Below, piece by piece: positions 1 to 9,508 of a DNA stretch of 64,000 bases. Origin of the DNA: Cliona cf. orientalis. Its lineage: Eukaryota; Porifera; Demospongiae; Clionaida; Clionaidae. The translations under genes were made by a program, and so were the position numbers. The notes beneath the pieces are model-generated. The model was given only the letters and a program-made list of their open reading frames with translations. It was not told the DNA's origin and did no database searches. Numbering within the stretch: position 1 is the first letter of the stretch; every line of letters begins with the position of its first letter. The DNA is taken from contig OZ005699.1 of NCBI GenBank assembly GCA_963930775.1, forward strand, positions 7,461,501 to 7,525,500, read 5' to 3'.

Positions 1-266
1 ATGTACTTCATTCAGGCCCCCTCTGTAGATAAACCTAAAATCGTCACTGGTAATACACTTGTAAGTATCCTTATGGATCAAACTGTGCCCTTACTCCTCA
101 GACTCAAATAAAATTCACTCTCAGACTAGTGTCCTTATTGTTCAGTATAATCCAAACAATATCTATAGCCACATTTGGTCATGCCTGTGTTCTATAGTAT
201 ACAGTATCATATTACGTACAATCATGTCTCTTGATCATTGACTGCTTATAGTGACTATATAACTCC
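1..266. other. upstream sequence without a recognised gene
   Basis: AT-rich sequence before the receptor-like reading frame. No open frame, tRNA-like fold or repeat could be supported. It may hold the promoter or 5' UTR of the following gene. Confidence 0.4.
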
Positions 267-950
267 ATGGCTGCAATGGAAGAGAACTGTACTTCACCTT
301 ACACTTCAACCAAGTATGCGATTGTTGCTGGACTCAGCGCGGCTACTGCATTCATCTCACTGCTGGCTGGCCTCTTTGTTGTATCGCTCATAGTACTCTT
401 CAAGAAATACCAATTCTTCACGCAGAGGTTGATCCTCTACCTCACTATGTCAGTCATTCTCCACTCAATAATAAACATCTTTCACAGAGTGGACTATGAA
501 AATGAGAGGTCTCCTTTTTACGTTGGGTTCTGCAAGTTCTCTGGATTTGTTGAGCACTGTACTATATGGATGGAACTAATGGCCACGATATGTATCACAT
601 TGTACGTGTTTGTGTGGGTTGCGTTTAACAAGCAAACGGACAAATTTGAGTACAGCTATGTCTTCTTTATCTTTGTGTTTCCTTGGCTATTCAATTGGGT
701 ACCATTCACTGTCGATGCTTTCGGTCGAGCTGGGGCATGGTGTTGGATAAGAAACGAGAATATTTACGCATGCGAAGAGATCATAGCCGGTCAAGTGCTA
801 CAATTTGTTCTCTGGTACATACCTCTGTACATAATACCAATTTCGATTTTTCTCATTACCAGCTTCCAATTTGGTTATTTCTCGTTTCCGATTTTGAGTT
901 TTCTCATTACCAACTTCCAATTTGGGTATTTCTCATTTCTACCAGTCTAG
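267..950 (+). pseudogene. truncated seven-helix receptor, cAMP-receptor/GPR157-like
   Basis: The 227-residue frame starts with MAAMEENCT and has an extracellular-like N-terminus with NCT and then hydrophobic helices near residues 18-45, 53-75, 88-120 and 127-150. A fifth starts near 178. The AGAWCWI stretch after helix 4 and the short loops resemble the cAMP-receptor/GPR157-like GPCR group; this family call is by pattern only. The frame ends inside or just after helix 5. There the sequence FLITxFQFGYFSF occurs twice because of a duplication of about 50 bp, then a stop follows. Helices 6-7 are not seen in the next kilobase. Either a downstream exon was missed or, more likely, this is a truncated gene. 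The other four helices look intact. Confidence 0.5.
847..946 (+). repeat. tandem duplication of about 50 bp at the receptor 3' end
   Basis: The segment TTCTCATTACCAGCTTCCAA and its continuation is followed directly by a near-identical copy (TTCTCATTACCAACTTCCAA). The second copy carries about six extra bases. It duplicates half of helix 5 in the receptor frame. Confidence 0.8.
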
Positions 951-2388
951 TTTACTATTGTAGGCGCCAGTTGTGTGCATACGCCGATGTCCTCTGATCC
1001 ACATGTACATTTGTGCGACATGTAGGCTACATGTTAGTCTCGTGCCCAGCCCTCTTTGTGCAGTATAGTAGTATGGTGGGCGATTTTCAGGGGTGCTAAT
1101 AATTAGAATCGAGAGAGAGAAAGCCCTTGAGCATAATAATATGAGTGTACGGTACACACGCATCTCACGTTTTGTAACAGATTTTTTTGATGGTTTAATA
1201 TCATCAGCAATTATATTAAGCATTGATTCCAGAGTTGAATTAAGGTTATATACGTGGTCCACCCTGGTTCTACGGATTCCAAAGTATACATTACCCCCCC
1301 CCCCCAACAAAATAAAAAGTGGAGTGAGCGCGCTAGGCTTTCCCGGCCTCAGATATCACTATGATGATCACTTAATTGTTGGAAATATCACAAAATTAAT
1401 AGAAATCAGACTCAGTTTAACAGTACTCAGGTGTTGCTGTGCATATTATAATTTCTTTGACCTCAATCTGATCAATGTTATCTTCTGAGGGACATAACTG
1501 AAGTTTGTATGTATAAAAGAACATCATGCATGCATGCATATGAGAAATTTGACCATAATTATGTGGTTGACTTGGTTTCATGCCTCCTTTCTTTAGATCA
1601 TTAACCATTTTAATGATAGCATGAGGAAAACTCATTGTCTGAATAATCCAAATTCCTAATTGTAAACAACTTAATTTGCATCATTATAGTTAATCATGCA
1701 GAGGAGTCAGATGCAATTATATACTAGGCTAGACTATAATATAATGATACATTAAGAATTAAGGGTTTAACCAGCCATTATATATGAACAATTTACCCTC
1801 CTCTGCATGAATTGCAATGGAATCACTCTGCTTACTGGAAAAATAAATGATAATCAGTGAGACTCCAATGAACTTTGTTATGTCCAAATGAAATTAAGAT
1901 GACTAATTTAATTTATTGGGTTGAAATTCATATGCATGACTGTTTATTTTTCACCGTAATAGCATTCCAATCATATTATTATTATTATTGTACATAATAC
2001 ATTAATTCCTATCATAGTAACTGTTATTGTAATCCAGTTAATTATAGATACTATCTCAAACTTACCAACTTTATGAGGTATAAAGTTGCTTGGATGACAC
2101 TCATGGGACAAGTGGTACGTACGTGCAACTAAATCTATGCCTGTTGCAAACTGGCTTTGATATAGTTTAGTAGGTATATATAGTGCAGTAACCCACGTTA
2201 TTTTAATACCCACTTGTTTTTACTGTGGGCCGCAAAAAAATGAAAAGCTAGCTAGCTAGCTACTTGTAGATTTTAGATTTTATCCAGTACCTGACAGCGT
2301 CATCTATCAAATAGCCGCAAAAATACCCATAGTAGCTATACTCTTGACCAGCTACTGTAACTGCATACATCTAGTATAGCTAGGAACA
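951..2388. other. intergenic, AT-rich, one inverted gene fragment
   Basis: No intact gene seen. It contains a C9-10 run near 1292, an inverted fragment of the downstream gene's 3' end (1369-1489) and a short GCTA repeat near 2250. The stretch TAGTCTCGTGCCCAGCCCTC near 1036 resembles half of the palindrome found at 60300. Confidence 0.5.
1369..1489 (-). pseudogene. inverted fragment of the Pmp-like gene's 3' end
   Basis: Read on the minus strand, this stretch matches 6574-6690 at roughly nine bases in ten. It covers the last codons (NIDQIEVKEI then CTATPE), the stop region and the first 60 or so bases of 3' UTR. It therefore marks a paralogue of the beta-helix membrane gene, of which only the terminal piece remains, in opposite orientation. 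Upstream on the minus strand I could not find the rest of the protein. Confidence 0.75.
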
Positions 2389-5300
2389 ATGAGCTATTTA
2401 TTCAGTTGCAATTTGTTACTGTTCTTCTTGGTGTATGCTGATGCTGCAAACAACCAGGTACACTACTACATCATACCCTCACTGAGTGCACGTGTTGACT
2501 GTCCTGGAAAGCCCTGCCTTACTCTAGAACAGTTTGCTGCTAACTACGTCGGCAATGAAACTAACATATCTCTCTCCTTTCTGCCTGGAAATCACAGTCT
2601 TATTAATGGCGAGCTCTCTCTGTCTCATGCAGACTACTTCTCAATGACAAAGGTCATAGGAGGCAATGGAACTGTGTTCGTAAAATGTGGCAGGTCAGGA
2701 AGGTTCAATTTCAGTGAGACAATGTTTGCTACAATAAAGGATCTGCACTTTGTTGGCTGTGGCGGTAATAGAGTTAGCCAAGTGGAGCAATTTATAGTTG
2801 AAGACACCATCTTTGAGGGTGTGGAAGGCAGAGGTACTGCACTAGTGCTGAATGAAGTGACTGATGCTAATATTACAAGAAATTCATTCCTTTATAATGT
2901 ACACAATAGCACATTTCAGTATCGTGAGGTCATAAATTTTCTATACTTTGAAGATGCACTGAACATTACCTTAGACTACATATGAAGGGTCGAGAACCAG
3001 AGTGGCCTAACCCCAAATTGAATGTGGGAAATTGTCTAAAAAGCTCAAAAATGGACTAAAAACCAAACACCCTACTCTACCAAATCACTCAAATTTTCAA
3101 AAATGTGAATTTTCTGTTGCTCATGAAATGCATTTTAAACATGTTTTCAAGATTAGGGGGGCTAACTCAACATTTGTGGGTTAGGCCACTCTGGTTCTGA
3201 GCCCTTCATATATGTAAATCGAAATCCATTGCTAGCCGTTGGTGGTGCATTGTACACAGACTTCAGCAACGTTTCAATTGTTAGCAGCAACTTCACAGAC
3301 AATAGAGCCGAGATAGGAGGAGCACTCTTTGCTCACAATAGCAGTCTCCATGTTGTTGGAAGTACCTACAGCTACAATAAAGCTAATTTTGCTGGAGTCA
3401 TGGTCACATCTGAATCCTCAATCAACATCAAAAATAGTAGTTTTTGTGACAATGCAGCCGAATTCATTGGTGGAGTGATGATATATCATATAGAGACTAT
3501 TTCAGTATTAGTGGTGCTACTTTTACTAACAATAATGCAGGTGCTAGTAGTGGAGTCATAGCGACACATAAGTCTTCATTCAGCATCACTAATAGCATTT
3601 TCAGTGATAATTCAGCATTAGAGTATGGTGGAGTGATTGTTGCAGTTACTGATGGTGTCATGTTGTCAGCTTTGAATTCTGATTTGTCATTTAATATTAC
3701 CAGCAGTACTTTTACTAACAACAGTGCAATTAGAGGAGGTGTTGCATATGCTGAATCTTCATCATTTAACATTTTTGGCAGCGGTTTTTATGCTAACAAA
3801 GCTAATCAAGGAATAATATTAACTTTTGAATGCTCCATGCATATTAATGATGGTACATTTGAATATAATTCAGGATCATTCTACATTTTCGACAGCCACC
3901 TCACTTTTAGTGGCTACACAAGATTAGAGAACTTTACAAAACAATCACTCATAAGTATCCAGTCGACCGTGATCTTCACTGGAATAAGCAGTTTGTCGAA
4001 CAACCGAGCAAGTAGTGGAGCAATATCAGCCACCGAGAGCAAAATCGTCATGTATGGTGAAACAATAATAGCCAACAACACAGCCACAGCCATGAGCAGT
4101 GGGGGTGGTATTTCACTCCGACAAAGTGAACTTGAAGTCAGGGGAAAATGCACCATCTCTGGCAACGCTGCTGTGAGGGGTGGAGGAATCCATGCCACTA
4201 GTTCAACTATTGCTGTATATGATCCATGGACTCTTCAATTCATCAACAACGGAGCAAAAAATGGGAGTGGACTTTATTTAGAGGATACTACAAAATTGTA
4301 TGTAATAAAATCTACATCGAGTCGTCCACTAAAACTTACGTATACATCAAGACGTCCCCATTCTGAACACGTACTATTCCGAGCTAACCGTGCCAACTAT
4401 GGAGGAGCCATATATGTGGCAGACAATACCAATTCTGATGCTTGCTCACCTGACAATGAATGTTTTATCCAAATACTTGCACTTTATCAATATTACATAA
4501 AAGAAAGAAAAGTAAACGTACTCTTCTCTGGCAACACTGCAAGTGAGCAAGGAGCCAACATCTTTGGAGGACTACTGGACAGATGCATCCCAAGTCCATT
4601 TGCTGAAGTGTACAGGCTATTAGAAGCACCACCATCCAACTACAGTGGTGTCAGTTATGTTGGAGACATCACCAATATAAGAGCATTAGGTACCATATCC
4701 TCTCTACCTGTTCGAGTTTGTTTTTGTAAGAGTAATGGTGAGCCAGACTGCAGCTACCAGCCACCAACCATCAATATCAAAAAGGGAGAAATTTTCACTG
4801 TGCCACTTGTTGCAGTGGATCAGGTCAATCATTCTATAGATGCAAACATCATCAGTTCTCTATCTTCACAAGATGGCGGTTTTAGTAAAGGACAGCAAAC
4901 TCAAAGTGTGGGGAGAAACTGTAGCAATGTAACATTCAATGTGTTCTCTCCACACGATTCGGAAACAATAAACCTCTTTGCCGATGGTCCTTGTGGAAGC
5001 TCCAAGCTCTCCATAGAACATTTGAATATCCAGTTCATTAATTGCACTTGCCCAATTGGTTTTCAGCAAATTGATAGTAATACAAGATGTGGATGTGATT
5101 GCGACTCAAAACTGTCTCCCCATATAACTAACTGTAGCTCAACAACTGAATCTCTCATAAGAGTTGACACTAACTCATGGATCACTCACATCAATGATAC
5201 TAATCCACCTGGCTATATCATTCATCTCAACTGTCCTTTTGACTACTGCCGACCTCCAACTGAAAGTGTCAGCATGAATCTCAACTTTCCTAATGGATCA

Positions 5301-6635
5301 GACGCACAGTGTGCTTACGACCGCAGTGGAGTTTTATGTGGAGGTTGTCAGAAACACCTCAGCCTCTCCCTAGGTAGTTCACGTTGCTTATCTTGTCACA
5401 GTCACTGGCCCGCTGTGCTTGTTGTAATTCTCTTAGCTGCCATTGTAGCAGGAATATTGTTGGTGACTGCACTGTTAGTCCTCAACATGACAGTGGCTGT
5501 TGGACTGATCAATGGCTTTATCTTTTACGCTAACATTGTAGCAGCTAATAGTGGCGTCTTCTTTCCATCGTCAGAGCCTAGCTTTCCCACACTGTTAGTA
5601 GCTTGGCTTAATCTGGACATAGGAATTGATGTCTGTTTCTTTGATGGTCTTGATGCATACATCAAAACTTGGCTTCAATTGGTTTTTCTAATCTACATTA
5701 TCTCTCTAGTGATTATTGTAATCATAGTCAGTGAGTACTCCCCTCGATTTGCTAGACTAATTGGAAAGAGAGATCCAGTTGCAACTCTAGCTACACTAAT
5801 TCTGCTATCTTATGCCAAACTCCTCTCAGTGACTATCACAGTTTTGTCGTTTGCTGTCCTTGACTATCCTGATGGCTCACGTGAGACTGTATGGCTTCCT
5901 GATGGAAATGTGCCATACTTTCAAGGAAAACATGTATCTCTTGTTCTCGTTGCTCTGTTGATTATTCTAGTTGGTACTCCCTACACAATTCTTCTCTTTC
6001 TTTGGCAGTGGCTTGTTCGAGCTCCGAAGTGGAAGTTTTTCAATTGGACAAGGAACACTAAGCTCAATGCTTTTATCTCTGTCCATCATGTTCCATACAA
6101 CAATAAATATCGCTACTGGACTGGTTTGCTACTGCTTGTGAGGGTGGTCTTGTACATCACTGCTTCAGTGCCTCTGACCGCTGATCCTCAAACTTCACTT
6201 TTAATAGCTATCATCTCAATAGGAAGTCTCTTTCTCGTAAAAGAGATTACTGGAGCGAGGGTGTACAAAGAATCATTCTTGAACATTATAGAGACAGGAA
6301 TCTACTTCAATCTTCTTATATTTTCTGCTTTTAGTTGGTACCGCTTCAAAACTGACGCTGACAAGCAGATAGCCATTGCCTACACTTCTACCATCATAAC
6401 CTTCATCCTTCTGGTTGGAGTAATTATCTATCACGTGTATTTACTGGTTAGAAAGGATCATCCCCGGCGGGGAGAGGAGGTGAAGGAGTATCCCCTGGCA
6501 GTTCAACCTGCCAAAGATGAAATGACTTTCTCTGTCATTGAAATCCCCAAGCCTCGAGATCAGTCTCCAACACCAGAACATAACATTGATCAGATTGAGG
6601 TCAAAGAAATTATATGCACGGCAACACCTGAGTAG
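2389..6635 (+). pseudogene. Pmp-like beta-helix multi-pass membrane protein, interrupted
   Basis: A large type-I-like surface protein. A signal peptide (MSYLFSCNLLLFFLVYADA) is followed by about 500 residues of short repeats with GGA/GGV and FxxN motifs, as in chlamydial Pmp and other right-handed beta-helix proteins. Next come cysteine-rich segments (CPIGFQ, CGCDCD, CGGCQKH) and about nine membrane helices between 5400 and 6450, ending with a cytosolic tail (IDQIEVKEI). The frame runs 2389-2982, then 3211-about 3480 after the MITE, then from about 3480 to 6635 in another frame. A one-base deletion (or two-base insertion) near 3472-3500 explains the shift. Repeat-type residues continue without loss across both breaks, so each lesion is recent, or the second is an assembly error. 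The function is unknown; a surface recognition or adhesion role is an inference. Confidence 0.75.
2983..3208. mobile_element. 226-bp MITE with TA target site, inside coding sequence
   Basis: The ends are inverted repeats of about 30 bp: TGAAGGG, then AGAACCAGAGTGGCCTAACC on the left and its complement on the right. It is flanked by TA at 2981-2982 and 3209-3210, which fits Tc1/mariner-type insertion. Its first three bases (TGA) make a stop codon in the host frame. Removing the element plus one TA joins codons ATA and TAT and restores the host frame exactly. Confidence 0.9.
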
Positions 6636-7241
6636 TGTTAAACCGAGTCTGATTTCTGTTAATTTGGTGATATTTCCAACAATCATGTAAAATAATACTC
6701 AGTAATAATTGATATAAACTCTTTATTCTTATTTTTGTTGTAGCACTTTTAGACTGCTTATTCTCATTGACACGTAGTATTGTATTGATGCTTTGTAGAT
6801 TACTTTAGTCCCCTAATTAGATAATAATATTATAGCATTTAGCTACTGGAATTTAATTTGCTACTTCATTCAGTTACTGCTATTGATTGTGTTACATTTA
6901 TACAACTTGAATTGCATATCATCGTGGTAAACTCAAAAATAGAACAATATGATCATGCATATCTAATTATTATTCCTATAATTTATTATAGGGAAATGTC
7001 TATATCCATGCATGTCACACCCATCCTGCCGATTGCCATGTTAAGCCTCGGCCCTGTAGCTGAGATGTTTGTATGCACACAGATCTCCAAATACGTACAC
7101 AAATACAAAATAAATAAATCAAAGTATGCAAATAATGATGCATGACACATACAATAATGATAAATCACATACCAGGACAATAATAGTAATGTTTTTTGCA
7201 AGGACAGAAATACACAATGTCATGCAATACTAATATCATCT
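6636..7241. other. intergenic between convergent genes
   Basis: The 3' UTR of the Pmp-like gene and the 3' flank of the minus-strand 251-aa gene. AT-rich; no further gene is supported. Confidence 0.5.
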
Positions 7242-9030
7242 TTATTGGTTCTTGACCAGCGATCCTAGCCAGTTACTAAATCTCTGTCCTAGATTAAGCA
7301 GAGACTTTCCAGCAGTGATTGTCTCTTTGATTGGCTGGGAAACTGCAAATTTGTACTCTTCTTTCGTTAGCTCAGAGTGTAGCTGGGCGATCCTTGCCTT
7401 TACTGGATCTTCATGATCAGTGGCCTGCGTTTTCTTCATCTTTTTGGATAACTTGACACCATCAGCAATGATAGCTACAGCAATAATAATATTGAAATAT
7501 CGACATTAATTAGGGGTACCCGGCATTAATTAGCCCTCATGATTAATACATTATTGCTAAGCATCATGTTATGATTCCACCGTTGTTCTCAGTAGAAAGA
7601 GGGTTGTCCAACGAGAGTCACCACACTCGTTCTACGATCCTCGCTCTACAGAACAACGGTAGAGCCATAGACGTACATTAGAGCCAGTGCCAAGGATCGT
7701 AGAACAATGGTGGTGACCCTCGTTTGATGACTCTCACCACTCTACAGCATTAGATAAAAATCTAGTGAGGGTCATCAAGCAAGTAGCTATATTATATCCT
7801 TCTCGGCCACCAATCATACTTACAAACTTTTTTCTTTATTGTTTCCATTTCAAGGCCGTACATCTTCATGACATTAGTTGGATTCACCATCCCCTCTGCA
7901 GATCGACGCAGCCTCCAGCTTCGACCTCTGTGACCTTGCCTGCCAGTGCTCGCTGTACCAGTATCATCTTCATCTTTGGTAATGCGAATCACAACATGGC
8001 GACACGCTTCAGATAGATTCTCGGCAAAGATGTAGTTGAAGAACTCTTGGCTGAGGTAGGTCATGTAGTAGGGCCGTGTCGACATAACGATGATGAGTAT
8101 CTCAACATCACGCATCACTCGAGCAACTTCCTGCAGAAGATTGAGCTATACTCATTCAATTAAACCAAATATTGTGTAAATTATAATCAGCTGGGGCAAA
8201 CTATTAAGTGCCATGTGGAAGTGTATACCAGACTAATAATATTAATTAGTGATTCCGGATATTGGCTTGATCTTAAAAGTGGCAGCAATGATTATGGTTA
8301 ATCAACGTGGTCCATTTGATTCAGAATTGAGTGTTTCCTGTTAAACAAATGAAGCTTGTTTGAGTTATGAGACTTTTGCATACAAATGTCCATATACTGA
8401 GCTGAAATCAAAATGGCAAACCGTATGATTAACTGATTCGCTTGATAAAGACAGCTAACTCATGATTTGTGTTTCCTGCTAATATCAATCCACTGCCAAG
8501 TTAAGTTACGGCTGTGTTTATCCCACCACAGATGCATCATCCAGAATAATATTATTATTGTTAATACAATACTGGTATCTATTATTGTACTTTAAGTGTA
8601 TGCTAACTAAAAGCGAACCTCTCTAAGGACTCGTGGATAGGAGCGTCCTCCTGCCATCTCCCTGTACTGCATTAGTGGAGCACCTCCAATATCTGTAACT
8701 GTATGTCAATTGAACAGTATGTATAAAACAATGAACTACTGTTGTATATTAATAATGATTAGTGTTAACGATTATGCAAAAATTAATAATTATTGTCACC
8801 TTTATCTATGTCGGGGGTCTCTATGAATCGGCATATCTGGTCAGTACAGAGATCAAACACTTGAAGGCCATATGAAAAGTAATCCAGACTTTTCACCTCA
8901 CCTTGGTTACCTGCCACAGGATAATTTTGTGCAATCATTACTAATCTATTCATCAGAATTTGACACGCTATTTCTAGCGTATTAAAGTAGGCAACTCACT
9001 CAAAACAGCTACTCGAAACGATCGCGCCAT
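7242..9030 (-). CDS. unrecognised 251-residue protein, five exons
   Basis: Five minus-strand exons join with matching phases: 9030-9000, 8910-8800, 8692-8619, 8130-7824 and 7474-7242, giving 251 residues and a stop. Donors are GTGAG, GTGAC, GTTCG and GTAAG; every acceptor ends in AG. The protein starts MARSFRVAVL. It has a central hydrophobic strand-like segment (EILIIVMSTRPYYMTYL), an acidic-to-basic linker (KDEDDTG then GRSWRLRR), a lysine-rich stretch (KLSKKMKK) and a C-terminal amphipathic region. There is no signal peptide or clear membrane helix. I do not recognise the family; the central region is only faintly TIR-like. It lies head-behind-tail with the Kelch/Death gene on the same strand. 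Confidence 0.65.
7565..7770. repeat. imperfect foldback repeat in intron 4
   Basis: The left arm (AACGAGAGTCACCACACTCG then TTCTACGATCCT) pairs imperfectly with the right arm (AGGATCGTAGAACAATGGTG then GTGACCCTCGTTTGATG). A smaller inverted pair, ACCGTTGTTCT / AGAACAACGGT, sits inside. Probably an old MITE; no clear target-site duplication. Confidence 0.5.
8247..8547. mobile_element. about 300-bp TIR element, copy 1 (Mutator-like?)
   Basis: This diverged copy shares both ends and the middle (for example GTTTCCTG, AAGCTTGTT, CTAACTC and TTTGTGTTTCCTG blocks) with 61652-62000. It starts near GTGATTCCGGAT and ends near ATCCAGAAT. Flanking direct repeats are AT-rich and not exact. It lies in an intron of the 251-residue gene (between exons 8692-8619 and 8130-7824). 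Confidence 0.6.
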
Positions 9031-9508
9031 CTTTCACAACTTCTGGGCCCTTGAAGCAGCAACCTTTTATAAGCGCGTGTAGTTCTAAAAATAGAACAAG
9101 GTTTCTAAAAATAGACTGGTTGCGCATGCGCGGTTACAAGCATGTAAAAAGAGTGCGCATAGTAGTATCACGATAGTCTGCGCAATAATATTTTACTCAT
9201 GCCATTTTGACATAACAAAATTCAAATGTAGCATAAAAACTATGGTTATAATAATTATGTAGGTATTATGATGGAGGCTGTATCTGAAGTGATATACTAG
9301 GCTAACTTGGTGAAGTATTCTCCAGTGACGTGCATAAAGTTGAACGTTTAAAAATATACTATGATATCATCTTTGCCCCCTGAAATCGGGCCTGGAACAT
9401 GCTGTTACTCTATACAGTAACTGTTGCTTGTATGATCGTTATATAATATTATAACCATATTATGACTATTAATATTAATTAATAATATACATTATTAGAC
9501 TTCAAATG
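9031..9508. repeat. intergenic with dispersed repeat, first of an inverted pair
   Basis: About 9270-9440 (ATTCTCCAGTGACGTGCATA then CCCCCTGAAATCGGGCCTGG) recurs in opposite orientation at about 15230-15425. A GCGCATGCGC-rich block lies at 9112-9175. No gene seen. Confidence 0.65.

Noticed and set aside
939-1488. Two overlapping frames of over 120 codons on opposite strands
   Set aside because: No splice or domain support; the 3' part is the inverted gene fragment and the rest is low-complexity or repeat sequence.
2983-3208. MITE as a normal intron of the beta-helix gene
   Set aside because: The in-frame TGA lies before the first internal GT, so splicing from it cannot restore the frame, whereas excision at TA does so exactly.
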